From the NCBI RefSeq assembly GCF_020253525.1, contig NZ_JADCBK010000027.1, positions 1 to 64,000 of the forward strand: 64,000 nt of DNA, written 5' to 3'. The notes under the pieces were generated by a model that saw only the letters and a list, made by a program, of their open reading frames with translations, was not told where the DNA came from and ran no database searches. Source of the DNA: Aquidulcibacter sp. (lineage in GTDB: Bacteria; Pseudomonadota; Alphaproteobacteria; Caulobacterales; Aquidulcibacteraceae). A program made the position numbers and the translations under genes. Of the stretch, positions 20,173-30,415 are shown piece after piece; position 1 is the stretch's first letter; every line of letters begins with the position of its first letter.

Positions 20173-21114
20173 TTACTTCGTTTCAATCCGGCTCGAGGAG
20201 ATGCCCTTTTGCTTCAAGAAGGCCTGTACGCTGTCAGGGCCGCTTAAATGGCCGGCACCCACGGCGACAAAGACGGTACCGGGCTTAGCCATCCGGGCGG
20301 CGATCCAATCGGCCCAACGCTGGTTGCGATCGGCCAAGATGAGTTTGGCAAGTTCAGGCTGGGTACGCAGGCTTGTATTCATCAGATCGCCCAGCTTGTC
20401 CGCATTACCGGTCTTCCAAGCGTCGACCATGTCGGTCAGCATGGTTGTGGCTTGGTCCCAGTCTTCAATGGTTGAGACCAGCATCGCCTTTTGTTGGGCA
20501 TCGGTCAGATTGGCGAAGAAGCCAACTTGTTCGGCACCGGTTTCAAAGCCTTCCACGGGCTTGTTTGCTGCACGGGCCAAGCTATCCAGCGTCTTGTCCA
20601 CCCCCTGGTTGGGGTCCAGGCCAAGCTTTTGATAGAGGCTGAGTGACAGAATAAGGCTGGCCATCCAAGGCCGCATTTGTTGGATCGCTTGGGGAGGGAA
20701 GCCACTTTGGGCGATAATGGAGCTGAGCCCTGTCTTCTGGGCTTCGGTCAAGCCATCAAAAAGCGTCTTTCCGGCTGGCAATTGGCCCTTTGTGGCCATC
20801 AGATTGGCGATGACGGGGCCTTCGGCTTCCAGATTTGCGATCTCTAAGCGCAAGGTGTCGGAACTTTCAAAGGCGGCTTTTACCTTGCCATGGTTCCAGT
20901 CCACGTCAGGGGCCATCAGATGGAAGGTTCCGAACAGATAGATGGTGGTATCGCTGTCCTTCACCACCCACAGGGCTGGGGTAGCTTTTTGGCTGGCAGG
21001 TGCCGCCGCAGGTGCTTTGGCCGGTTGGGCCATCGCCATCGGGGCTTGAAACAGAGCAATGCCCAAAGCCGACGCGGCGACCAGGAGAGTCTTCTTTATC
21101 ATCATATTCCTCAT
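20173..21114 (-). CDS. TraB/GumN-family protein
   Basis: Signal peptide; ALWVVKDSDTTIYLFGTFHLMAPDVDW; VFVAVGAGHLSGPDSVQAFLKQKG. Confidence 0.88.
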   Translation of the reverse strand: MRNMMIKKTLLVAASALGIALFQAPMAMAQPAKAPAAAPASQKATPALWVVKDSDTTIYLFGTFHLMAPDVDWNHGKVKAAFESSDTLRLEIANLEAEGPVIANLMATKGQLPAGKTLFDGLTEAQKTGLSSIIAQSGFPPQAIQQMRPWMASLILSLSLYQKLGLDPNQGVDKTLDSLARAANKPVEGFETGAEQVGFFANLTDAQQKAMLVSTIEDWDQATTMLTDMVDAWKTGNADKLGDLMNTSLRTQPELAKLILADRNQRWADWIAARMAKPGTVFVAVGAGHLSGPDSVQAFLKQKGISSSRIETK

Positions 21115-21171
21115 GTAGGTTAAAGTGAGAGGGGAGGTGAAACAGGGTTTGGTGCGGGCTGGCTTCAGGCA

Positions 21172-21624
21172 CTATTTGCGCTTCAGCCACATCTGGGCCC
21201 AAATTGCGAAATAGCTCGCAAGAAGGATCACCATGGCCACGCCCATGCCCGCAGCAAAGGCGTGTGTTTTGGTGCCCAGCAGGTTTTCTAAGCTGGGGAG
21301 TTGAAAGTCCGGAAAGCCGACGAGAGCGGTAACCGGGACAAAGCAGATCGAAATGGTGATGACAGAGCCCCAATAATAAGCGACTTCATGGGTGTGGCGG
21401 GCCAGCTCATCGAGAAGATTGGTATAGTGGATGGTCGCTGCCACACCTACGATCACGGCGAGACATAAAAGCCCGACAAAAAGGGCTGTCGGTCCGTTTC
21501 CAGCGCTGAATGGGATGAAGAAACCAACCACCGCGCCAACAAGCAGGGAACCGCCGATGTAGAAATTGAGCTTGGTCTGCCGCGACCATTTTGTCTTATG
21601 AGGGGAAGGAGATTGTTCGTTCAT
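21172..21624 (-). CDS. Hypothetical membrane protein
   Basis: 150 aa with four hydrophobic segments; ATGA overlap with upstream HTH gene. Confidence 0.65.
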   Translation of the reverse strand: MNEQSPSPHKTKWSRQTKLNFYIGGSLLVGAVVGFFIPFSAGNGPTALFVGLLCLAVIVGVAATIHYTNLLDELARHTHEVAYYWGSVITISICFVPVTALVGFPDFQLPSLENLLGTKTHAFAAGMGVAMVILLASYFAIWAQMWLKRK

Positions 21625-21815
21625 GGATTGTCCTCGAAGATCGCTTCGATCGGCAGGCCAAACAGGCGCGCAATTTTGAAGGCTAGGGGCAAAGAGGGGT
21701 CGTATTTCCCGGTCTCCAAGGCATTGATCGTCTGGCGGGAAACGTCGAGTGCGTCGGCGAGATCAGATTGCGACCAATCCCGCTCCGCACGGAGGACTTT
21801 GAGACGGTTTTTCAT
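21621..21815 (-). CDS. Small XRE-family HTH regulator
   Basis: MKNRLKVLRAERDWSQSDLADALDVSRQTINALETGKYDPSLPLAFKIARLFGLPIEAIFEDNP. Confidence 0.88.
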   Translation of the reverse strand: MKNRLKVLRAERDWSQSDLADALDVSRQTINALETGKYDPSLPLAFKIARLFGLPIEAIFEDNP

Positions 21816-22531
21816 GCGTCTTCTGGTTCCTCCATGGTGAGCATGTTGGGGTCGCGGATTCCCGAGACAATGCCGTACACGACAAGATAGACCGACTGAT
21901 AGATGACAAGCCAATCAAAGCCCGAAATGCCTTCGATAAGCCCAAGCTTTGCTGCGCCCATTTCGACACAAACGCCCAGGAGAACAACAAAGGCGGATAA
22001 AGCACTGGCTTCTACCCAAATCGCACGGAAGAATTCGTCAAAGCTGATCCATACGCGATAGGCACACCATCCCATCAAACAGACCCCAATAACGATCAGG
22101 CTCTGGAACATGATGGGTTGGCTGAGCCCCACTTTGGGAAAGGCGTCGAGGAACACAAGGACCCCAAATGCCAGACTATAGCCCACATAAAAGAGGGCGA
22201 GTGAGGAGAAGGCCCGGCGTGAGCTTGGGTTATCGCCCAAGCCTCCCGTTAAAATCCGATTGCGCGCAATCTTCTTATTCACGGTCGCCAAGCCAAATAG
22301 GCCCGCACTGATCAGATAGATGATCAAAAGGAGCACACCGATGAAGCTACTGAGTGAGGGGGCAAACCCAATTTCTGCCAAGAAGAAGCCGACCCGGCCT
22401 TCTTCAAACTCACGGACCCAGCCACCCACAAAATAGCCGAAAATGCCGCCAGCAAATGCAATTCCCATTACGCTAAGAAGGAATTTCCCTAAGCTTTTGG
22501 TACGAGATTTTTGAGGTACGACATCTGTCAT
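21812..22531 (-). CDS. Hypothetical multi-TM membrane protein
   Basis: Start at MTDVVPQKSRTK; at least six hydrophobic stretches; ATGA overlap with HTH gene. Confidence 0.65.
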   Translation of the reverse strand: MTDVVPQKSRTKSLGKFLLSVMGIAFAGGIFGYFVGGWVREFEEGRVGFFLAEIGFAPSLSSFIGVLLLIIYLISAGLFGLATVNKKIARNRILTGGLGDNPSSRRAFSSLALFYVGYSLAFGVLVFLDAFPKVGLSQPIMFQSLIVIGVCLMGWCAYRVWISFDEFFRAIWVEASALSAFVVLLGVCVEMGAAKLGLIEGISGFDWLVIYQSVYLVVYGIVSGIRDPNMLTMEEPEDA

Positions 22532-22551
22532 GTCAGGTTTCCTTGCTATTA

Positions 22552-22624
22552 TGACAAGGACACTTGTCACACATTGGCAAAGTTTTGTCAAGCACCCTTG
22601 TCAAAAAGACAGGAGTGCTTGTCA
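22552..22624. promoter_or_regulatory. Phased TTGTCA repeat array (candidate operator)
   Basis: TTGTCA at 22564, 22585, 22598 and 22619 (spacings 21, 13, 21), plus TGACAAG-GACA-CTTGTCA inverted repeat 22552-22569. Confidence 0.55.
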
Positions 22625-22643
22625 GTGCGTTGAATCTAGAGGC

Positions 22644-24110
22644 TTATGCGAGCACGCGCTTCAGCGCATCAGCCCAGCCGCTGAGGCGGGTTTGGCGGAT
22701 GTTTGCAGCCATGGCGGGGTTAAAGCGCTCAACTTGGCCGCGCATGATGGCTGCTTCTTCGAGCGAGCCATAAAGCCCACAGCCGACGCCTGCGAGCATG
22801 GCGGCACCCAAGGCCGTTGTCTCGATAAAGTGGGGGCGCTCCACATCAATGGCGAGGATATCGGCCAGATCTTGTGCCATCCAATCGTTAGCAACCATGC
22901 CGCCATCAATGCGCACTTCGGCCCAATCGGCCCCATCGGCGGCAAAGGCGGTCTTCAGGTCATAGGTCTGATGGGCCATGGCTTCGAGGGCTGCGCGAAC
23001 GACATGGGCCTTCTTGGCCGAGAAGCTGAGGCCATGGATCGCGCCGCGCGCATGGGGTTGCCAATGGGGGGCGCCAAGGCCCGAGAGGGCAGGGACGAGA
23101 TAGACCCCGCCATTGTCTGTTACGCTGCGGGCAAGGCCTTCGGAGTCTGAAGCCCGTTCGAGTAGGCCCAAATCATCGCGCAGCCATTGCATCAGGCTTC
23201 CGGCAACAAAGACGGAGCCTTCCAAGGCATAATGGCGCACACCGTCTAATTGCCATGCGATGGTGGCCAGCAAGCGGTTCTTGGATTGGGGCAGGGTTCG
23301 CCCGGTCTGGGTCAGTACAAAGGCCCCCGTGCCAAAAGTTGCCTTGGTCTGGCCGGGTTGCAGGCAAGCTTGGCCGATGGTGGCGGCTTGTTGGTCGCCG
23401 GCCATGCCCGAAATGGCAATCGCGCCGCCGAACAGCTCTGGCAAAGTCTGGCCTAAGGGTCCGGCGCAATCGACAATCTGGGGCAGAATGGCGCGCGGCA
23501 CCCCGAACAGGTCACACAAGCCATCATCCCAGCCCGCACTGCCAATCGCCATCAGCGCGGTGCGCGAGGCATTGGTGGCATCAGAAATATGGGCCCCACC
23601 TGTCAAGCGATAGACGAGATAGCTTTCAATCGTGCCAACTGCCAGCTTGTCACCCGCCGCCTTGAGCTGCGGCCAATGGCTCAAAGCCCAGCCGATCTTG
23701 GAGCCAGAGAAATAGGGGTCGAGCAAGAGGCCTGTCTTTGCCTGCACAATCGCCTCTTGGCCTTGGTCCTTCAGGGCCTGACACATGTCGGCGGTACGTC
23801 GGTCTTGCCACACAATGGCGGGGGCCAAAGGCTTGCCCGTTGTCTTGTCCCAAAACACGATGGTCTCGCGCTGATTGGTGATGCCAATGCCCGCAATCGC
23901 CGAAGCCCCACCGGCCTTGGTCACCATTTCTTGGGCGCAGGCGAGTGTTAGGGTCCAAATCTCTTCCGCATCATGCTCGACCAGACCGGGGGCAGGATAA
24001 TGCTGGGTCAAGGGCCTTTGTGCGCTGCCAAGACAGGTGCCATCGGCTGCAAACAGCATCACGCGGGTTGAGGTGGTGCCTTCATCAATAACAAGGATCT
24101 TGCCGCTCAT
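22644..24110 (-). CDS. glpK: Glycerol kinase
   Basis: 488 aa; ILVIDEGTTSTRVMLF, GITNQRETIVFWDKTTGKPLAPAIVWQDRRT, GMAGDQQAATIGQ. Confidence 0.9.
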   Translation of the reverse strand: MSGKILVIDEGTTSTRVMLFAADGTCLGSAQRPLTQHYPAPGLVEHDAEEIWTLTLACAQEMVTKAGGASAIAGIGITNQRETIVFWDKTTGKPLAPAIVWQDRRTADMCQALKDQGQEAIVQAKTGLLLDPYFSGSKIGWALSHWPQLKAAGDKLAVGTIESYLVYRLTGGAHISDATNASRTALMAIGSAGWDDGLCDLFGVPRAILPQIVDCAGPLGQTLPELFGGAIAISGMAGDQQAATIGQACLQPGQTKATFGTGAFVLTQTGRTLPQSKNRLLATIAWQLDGVRHYALEGSVFVAGSLMQWLRDDLGLLERASDSEGLARSVTDNGGVYLVPALSGLGAPHWQPHARGAIHGLSFSAKKAHVVRAALEAMAHQTYDLKTAFAADGADWAEVRIDGGMVANDWMAQDLADILAIDVERPHFIETTALGAAMLAGVGCGLYGSLEEAAIMRGQVERFNPAMAANIRQTRLSGWADALKRVLA

Positions 24111-25645
24111 GGTTCTTGTGCCTTCATCGCGCGTCCCTTGGCGCTAAAGATAAACACGGCCTTATTGCCAAACACAAAGCGATTGACGCTCAAGGCGGTG
24201 ATGACGGAGGTGATCAGCACGATCAACATCACGTCGATATAGTGCAGCCAGTAAAGGCCAATGTGCTGATAAAAGGTCTCGCCGGGGAATAGGGTATCGG
24301 GCTTGTAAAGCACGAAATTATGGAAGCCATAGAGCAAGAAGCCAAAGATCAGGCCTGCTATTGCGGCCCGTGCATCGACATTGCGGAACAAGAGCCCTGC
24401 GATAAAGGCCGACAGGATCGGCATAGAGAAGAGGCCGTTCAGCTCTTGCAACAGATTGATGATGCTCTTGGCATTTTGGAAGACAGGTACAAGCGCAATG
24501 GAGGTAACGGTCAGCACAGCCGACGCCATGGCGGCCAAGCGCCAATGGTTCTTCACCGCACCAATGAACTTCTCATGGAAGTCGATGGAATAAAGCGCCA
24601 CACTGGAATTGAGGATCGCACTGGTATGCGCGATCACGGCCGCGGCCATCATGGCGGCAAACGCACCCGACATCCACGACGGCAAGACATGGGCAACCAG
24701 CTTGCCATAAGCCGCATCCCCCACACTGCCAAACAGCTTATAAGCAACCACGCCGGGGATCACCACAATGGCGGGGATAATCAGGATTCGCACCGCAGCG
24801 GCCGCCAAAACCCCCTTCTGCGCCTCTTGGACGGTCGGGGCCGTCATCGCCTTTTGCGTGATATTCTGATTGGTCGACCAATAGAAGATTTGGATGAACA
24901 ACATGCCGGTAAACAACGTATGGAACGGGATGGGCGATGTGAAAGAGCCGATCATCGAGATACGCTCCTCAGGCACACCTGAAACAATGTCAAAATTCAC
25001 GGCTGCAAGCGCCAAGATCACAACCAAGAAGGCAATCGCCAGAACGCCAATGCCGGAATAGGTGTCCATCACCGCCACAGCCCGAAGGCCGCCTGTGATC
25101 GTATAAATGGCAGCAATAATGGCCATGGGTGCGGCAAACCACAAAAGCGACCAGTCCACCCCGAACATGGATTGCAGGAATAAACTGCCGCTATAGAGCG
25201 CCGCGGGCAGATAGATTAGCACATTGCCGATCAGGAATAGCGCCGAAATGACGGTGCGAATGCTGCCGCCCTTATAACGCTTCTCCAACAGCTCGGTCAC
25301 CGTGGTGCAATTGTTTCGATAGTAGATGGGCACAAAGACGAAGGCCAAAATCAAGAGGCCAAAGAAGCCGCAAATCTCCCACCAAGCCAGCAACAACATC
25401 TGGTTGCCATTCATGCCCACCAATTGTTCGGTCGAAAGATTGGTTAAAGTAATGGCCCCAGCCACGAACAACCAAGAAAGACCACCGCCTGCCAGAAAGA
25501 CTTCTCGCGTTGTCCCGCCATCCTTCTGCCGGTCCTTGTGACCTGCACCGGCACCATGCACTTTCCAATAGGTCAGGAGGGCGATTAGGGCGGTTAGCCC
25601 GAAGAAAATGCCGATTTGTAACGCCGACGCGCTGTCTTGAAACAT
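24107..25645 (-). CDS. SSS/SLC5-family sodium:solute (sugar-type) symporter
   Basis: 512 aa multi-TM; ITLTNLSTEQLVGMNGNQ..YYRNNCTTVTELLEKRYKGGSIRT; IYTITGGLRAVAVMD. Confidence 0.88.
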   Translation of the reverse strand: MFQDSASALQIGIFFGLTALIALLTYWKVHGAGAGHKDRQKDGGTTREVFLAGGGLSWLFVAGAITLTNLSTEQLVGMNGNQMLLLAWWEICGFFGLLILAFVFVPIYYRNNCTTVTELLEKRYKGGSIRTVISALFLIGNVLIYLPAALYSGSLFLQSMFGVDWSLLWFAAPMAIIAAIYTITGGLRAVAVMDTYSGIGVLAIAFLVVILALAAVNFDIVSGVPEERISMIGSFTSPIPFHTLFTGMLFIQIFYWSTNQNITQKAMTAPTVQEAQKGVLAAAAVRILIIPAIVVIPGVVAYKLFGSVGDAAYGKLVAHVLPSWMSGAFAAMMAAAVIAHTSAILNSSVALYSIDFHEKFIGAVKNHWRLAAMASAVLTVTSIALVPVFQNAKSIINLLQELNGLFSMPILSAFIAGLLFRNVDARAAIAGLIFGFLLYGFHNFVLYKPDTLFPGETFYQHIGLYWLHYIDVMLIVLITSVITALSVNRFVFGNKAVFIFSAKGRAMKAQEP

Positions 25646-25781
25646 GGCATTTCCCCCTTGCCTTTTCTTTAGGCGCAGACACTAGTAAGCCCTTGGGCCT
25701 GAGGCAAGCTTCGGAAATGGAAAATAAAAGCGGGCTTTCTCAGCGCAACAGAATAGACCTAGAATTGGGAACGACATCATT

Positions 25782-27923
25782 ATGGAAAATCTGATCCTGC
25801 ATGGCGGTGGGGCAAGTCTGGTTGTGGCGGTAAAGCCCTTATCTCCTCCCGCAATTTTGCATTGGGGAACAGGCTTGCCGGATGATGTGGACCCGAAGGT
25901 CCTCAAGGCACTCGCCAGCCATCAGGGCGGACCCGGCAGTTCTGATGTGTTTGTCGATGCGTCGCTGGCGATGGAGGCGGGCCTCGGCCTGCTTGGCCCA
26001 TCCGGCATTGTCGTGCACCGCGCGGGAAAAGATTGGGGTAGCCGGTTTGTCGTGACAGAGGCCACACAAGCGGGCGACACGATCCATATTGCGTGCCGTG
26101 ACGACCACACGCAGGTCGGTTTGACCTATGACCTGCGGCTCGACGCCGTCACGGGCGTTTTGACCATCCAGTCTGCCCTCACAAATCTGGGCGAGGGGCC
26201 ATTAGAGGTCAGTGAATGTGCCACAGCGGTGCTGCCCATCGCCAATCACATGACCGATCTGATCGGCTTTACTGGTCGCTGGGCTTTGGAGTTTCAGCGC
26301 GAACGGGTGAAGCGCTTTGCGGGTACTTATCTACGCGAAAGCCGTCGGGGTCGCACCTCGCACGATGGCCTGCCCGCTCTCATTTTGTGCGGCGACACCA
26401 CAGATGAAGTGCAAGGGGAGGCCTATGGCCTGCATCTGGGCTGGAGTGGCAATCATCGCATGCGGGTGGATAGTCTGCATGACGGGCGGGTCTTTGCGGG
26501 GCTTGGCGCGCTGTTAGGCCCCGGTGAAATCCGGCTGAAGCAGGGCGAAACCTTCCACGCGCCCACCATCCACGCCGCCTATAGCCGCGAAGGTCTCTCC
26601 GACCTCAGCCAGCGCTTCCACGCCCATGTCCGCAGTCAAATCTTGCGGGCCGAGACGCGCGCCAAAGTCCGCCCGGTCCATTATAATACGTGGGAAGCCG
26701 TCTTTTTTGACCATGACCTTGATCGCCTCAAAGCCATTGCCGACCGCGCCGCGGCGGTGGGGGTAGAGCGTTTTGTGCTGGATGATGGGTGGTTTGGCTC
26801 CCGCCGCGATGACACCTCCGGGCTTGGCGATTGGTATGTTTCAGCCGACGTCTATCCGGAAGGCTTAAAGCCCCTGATTGATTATGTGACGGGCCTCGGC
26901 ATGGAGATGGGGATTTGGTTTGAGCCTGAGATGGTCAATCCTGATTCAGACCTGTATCGCGCCCATCCCGATTGGGTGTTGGGCCTTTCCCATGTGGAGC
27001 AAGTGCCGTTTCGCAACCAAGTGGTATTGGATATTTCCCGGCCCGAAGTCTCCGACTATTTGTTTGAGCGCATCGACGCGATTTTGCGCGACCATGCCAT
27101 TGGCTATGTCAAATGGGATATGAACCGGGACATCAGCCATCCTGGCGACCATCAGGGCTATCAACGCTCGCATGCCCAAGTCCAAGCGCTTTATGCCTTG
27201 CTCGAACGGTTACGGATGGCCCATCCGCAGGTGGAGTTTGAATCCTGTGCCTCAGGCGGCGCGCGGGCTGATTACGGCGTGCTCAGCTATACCGACCGGA
27301 TTTGGACATCCGATAGCAATGACGCCTTGGACCGCCAAGATATCCAGCGCGGGGCAAGCTTTTTCTTCCCGTTGGAAGTGTTGGGTGCCCATGTTGGCCC
27401 CCGCCGCTGTCACATTACGGGCCGCACCTTGTCCATGGCGATGCGGGCAGGGACCGCCATGATTGGCCATATGGGTCTTGAGCTCAATTTGTTGGAAGAA
27501 TCCGACACGGAACTTGCGATCCTGAAAGAGGCCATTGCGTGCCATAAGGCCCATCGAGAGCTGCTGCATACTGGCAATCTGGTGCGCCTGAAGACCTCTG
27601 ACGAGTTGTTGGGCATGGGCGTCATCGCGCAAGATCAAACCGAAGCGCTTTATTCCATCGCGATTATGCGCAGCCAAGTTCAACGCCTTTTGCCGCGCGT
27701 TCTATTCCATGGCCTTGACCCGGACATGAGCTATCTCGTGAAACTTGTCTGGCCGACAAAATTCCGTTCGTGGTCGGCGGGCTCCTCCGTGGAGGCATTG
27801 GATCTTACGGGGGCAGGTCACGTGATGACTGGGCGGCTGTTGCAAGAGGTTGGCATGGGCCTGCCTCTGACCGCGCCAGAGCAAGTCTTGATGTTCCATC
27901 TGCGCGCGCACACGCCAGATTGA
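25782..27923 (+). CDS. Alpha-galactosidase, GH36 family
   Basis: 713 aa; YNTWEAVFFDHD, VLDDGWFG, IGYVKWDMNRDI, FESCASGGARADYG; no signal peptide. Confidence 0.92.
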   Translation: MENLILHGGGASLVVAVKPLSPPAILHWGTGLPDDVDPKVLKALASHQGGPGSSDVFVDASLAMEAGLGLLGPSGIVVHRAGKDWGSRFVVTEATQAGDTIHIACRDDHTQVGLTYDLRLDAVTGVLTIQSALTNLGEGPLEVSECATAVLPIANHMTDLIGFTGRWALEFQRERVKRFAGTYLRESRRGRTSHDGLPALILCGDTTDEVQGEAYGLHLGWSGNHRMRVDSLHDGRVFAGLGALLGPGEIRLKQGETFHAPTIHAAYSREGLSDLSQRFHAHVRSQILRAETRAKVRPVHYNTWEAVFFDHDLDRLKAIADRAAAVGVERFVLDDGWFGSRRDDTSGLGDWYVSADVYPEGLKPLIDYVTGLGMEMGIWFEPEMVNPDSDLYRAHPDWVLGLSHVEQVPFRNQVVLDISRPEVSDYLFERIDAILRDHAIGYVKWDMNRDISHPGDHQGYQRSHAQVQALYALLERLRMAHPQVEFESCASGGARADYGVLSYTDRIWTSDSNDALDRQDIQRGASFFFPLEVLGAHVGPRRCHITGRTLSMAMRAGTAMIGHMGLELNLLEESDTELAILKEAIACHKAHRELLHTGNLVRLKTSDELLGMGVIAQDQTEALYSIAIMRSQVQRLLPRVLFHGLDPDMSYLVKLVWPTKFRSWSAGSSVEALDLTGAGHVMTGRLLQEVGMGLPLTAPEQVLMFHLRAHTPD

Positions 27924-27979
27924 TCGCTTAACGGTATCTGGCCCTTTCCCCTTAGGGCCTGTCAGGCTATGTCGACCCC

Positions 27980-29782
27980 ATGACTCCCCGTGAAAACATC
28001 CGCAATTTCTCCATCGTTGCCCATATCGACCATGGCAAGTCCACCTTGTCTGACCGCCTGATCCAATTGACGGGCGGCCTCACCCAGCGTGAGATGAAGG
28101 AACAAGTGCTCGACAGCATGGATATTGAGCGCGAGCGCGGCATCACGATCAAGGCGCAAACCGTGCGGCTTGAGTTCCGGCGTGAGGGTCAAGACTATAT
28201 TCTGAACCTGATCGACACCCCGGGCCATGTAGACTTTGCCTATGAGGTCTCGCGCTCTTTGGCCGCCTGCGAGGGCGCTTTGTTGGTCGTCGATGCCAGC
28301 CAAGGTGTGGAGGCGCAGACCCTAGCCAATGTCTATCAGGCGATTGATGCCGATCTGGAGATCGTGCCAGTCCTCAACAAAATCGACCTTCCCGCCGCAG
28401 AGCCTGATCGGGTGAAAGCCCAGATCGAAGAAGTGATCGGCATTGATGCATCAGAATCTGTAATGATCTCGGCTAAAACCGGTCTTGGCATTGAGGATGT
28501 GTTGGAAGCCATCATCACCCGCTTGCCACCGCCTAAGACGGGCGACCGCGATGCGCCGCTAAAAGCGCTTCTGATGGACGCCTATTACGACCAATATTTG
28601 GGCGTGGTGGTTTTGGTTCGCATCATTGATGGCGTGATGAAAAAGGGCATGAAGGTCCGCATGATGGCGACCGGGGCGAATTATAGCCTCGACCGTGTCG
28701 GCGTATTTAAGCCCAAGATCACCGAGGTGGATGAGTTGGGGCCAGGTGAAATCGGCTTCTTGACCGCCTCGATCAAGGAAGTGGCCGATGCCGCGGTGGG
28801 CGACACCATCACCGAAGAACGTCGCCAAACCACCAGCATGCTGCCGGGCTTTAAGCCAGCCCAGCCAGTGGTGTTCTGCGGCCTTTTCCCCGTCGATGCC
28901 GCTGACTTTGAAGATTTGCGCGCCGCGATGGGAAGGCTTCGTTTGAATGACGCCAGCTTCTCGTTTGAAATGGAAACCAGCGCCGCGCTTGGCTTTGGCT
29001 TCCGCTGTGGCTTCTTGGGCCTCTTGCATTTGGAGATCATTCAAGAGCGTTTGAGCCGCGAATTTAATCTTGATCTGATCGCAACGGCCCCCTCGGTGGT
29101 TTATGAAATCAAGATGAAGAATGGCGAGACGTTGCATCTGCACAATCCCGCCGACATGCCCGATGTGATGGCGATTGAGGCGATTGAAGAGCCTTGGATC
29201 AAGGCCACGATCCTGACCCCAGACGAATATCTGGGTGGCATTATGAAGCTGTGCCAAGACCGCCGCGGCAATCAGCGTGAGCTGACCTATGTCGGCACGC
29301 GTGCCATGCTGGTCTATGAGTTGCCGCTAAACGAAGTGGTGTTTGACTTCTATGATCGCCTAAAGAGTATCTCGAAGGGCTATGCGTCCTTCGACTATAC
29401 GATTGAAGGCTATAAGGCTGGCAATCTGGTCAAAATGTCGATCCTGGTGAATGAAGAGCCAGTTGATGCGCTTTCCATGCTGGTCCATGCAGGGCGCGCC
29501 GAAATGCGCGGTCGGTCTATGTGCGAAAAGCTGAAGGATTTGATCCCGCAGCATCTGTTCAAAATCCCCATTCAAGCCGCCATTGGTGGCCGCGTGATTG
29601 CGCGGGAAACCATCTCGGCCATGCGCAAGGATGTGACGGCGAAATGCTATGGCGGCGACGCCAGTCGCAAACGCAAACTGCTCGACAAGCAGAAGGCTGG
29701 TAAGAAGCGCATGCGCCAATTCGGCAGCGTCGATATCCCGCAAGAAGCCTTCATCGCCGCCTTGAAAATGGACGCCGACTAA
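27980..29782 (+). CDS. lepA: Elongation factor 4
   Basis: 600 aa; [39 protein letters not shown]-terminal [21 protein letters not shown]. Confidence 0.97.
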   Translation: MTPRENIRNFSIVAHIDHGKSTLSDRLIQLTGGLTQREMKEQVLDSMDIERERGITIKAQTVRLEFRREGQDYILNLIDTPGHVDFAYEVSRSLAACEGALLVVDASQGVEAQTLANVYQAIDADLEIVPVLNKIDLPAAEPDRVKAQIEEVIGIDASESVMISAKTGLGIEDVLEAIITRLPPPKTGDRDAPLKALLMDAYYDQYLGVVVLVRIIDGVMKKGMKVRMMATGANYSLDRVGVFKPKITEVDELGPGEIGFLTASIKEVADAAVGDTITEERRQTTSMLPGFKPAQPVVFCGLFPVDAADFEDLRAAMGRLRLNDASFSFEMETSAALGFGFRCGFLGLLHLEIIQERLSREFNLDLIATAPSVVYEIKMKNGETLHLHNPADMPDVMAIEAIEEPWIKATILTPDEYLGGIMKLCQDRRGNQRELTYVGTRAMLVYELPLNEVVFDFYDRLKSISKGYASFDYTIEGYKAGNLVKMSILVNEEPVDALSMLVHAGRAEMRGRSMCEKLKDLIPQHLFKIPIQAAIGGRVIARETISAMRKDVTAKCYGGDASRKRKLLDKQKAGKKRMRQFGSVDIPQEAFIAALKMDAD

Positions 29783-30213
29783 GCTTGGTTTGGCTTCTTC
29801 AAGACGCCGCTCGCCAATACTGGGATCAGATAAAGCAGCAAAAAGCCAGTATTGGACAGCGCATTGCCCGGCGTGTTCAGCGCAACTGAAATGCTGCTAT
29901 CGACCACCCACCAAACCAGAATGGCCCCGGTCATCGGTCGCCACAGCGAGAGCTGAGGGTGCTTCAAAGCTGTTTGCACCAAAGTGAGCAGGGTCAGCGC
30001 CCAACCCATCATCACCGCGCCCAGAATGGCTGCCGTCAGGCGCAGGCTTTCATGCCAGCCACTTTGCCCGTCTAAGGGCCAATAGATCACATCATAAAAC
30101 AGGCGGACCGCCGCGTCGGTTTGCGGCCATGCACTGCCCGTAAAGACAAGGCCCAATGCCAGAACCAGATAGCACCAGCCGATCACCCATCGCCGCCAGA
30201 GACTTGCCATCAT
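29779..30213 (-). CDS. Hypothetical membrane protein
   Basis: 144 aa, four hydrophobic segments; 4-bp convergent overlap with lepA. Confidence 0.55.
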   Translation of the reverse strand: MMASLWRRWVIGWCYLVLALGLVFTGSAWPQTDAAVRLFYDVIYWPLDGQSGWHESLRLTAAILGAVMMGWALTLLTLVQTALKHPQLSLWRPMTGAILVWWVVDSSISVALNTPGNALSNTGFLLLYLIPVLASGVLKKPNQA

Positions 30214-30415
30214 CTATCCTCCCTCTCCAAGTCTGAGGCAGACTAAAGGAAACGCGGCTTCAGCTTCAATTACGCGCGACGTTATCTTGTCTGCGCGAGA
30301 CGGTGGCATTCGCAAACCAATCCAGCAATGATGCACATCTGGGTAACAGGGTTTGGCTGCGGCTTTTTTGCGATGAGGCGCGCCCCCTTTGGGCCCATTT
30401 ATGAGGGACGGAAAC

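Noticed and set aside
28559-29257. 232-aa ORF antisense to lepA
   Set aside because: lepA is unambiguous across this region; the antisense ORF is a by-product of codon composition.
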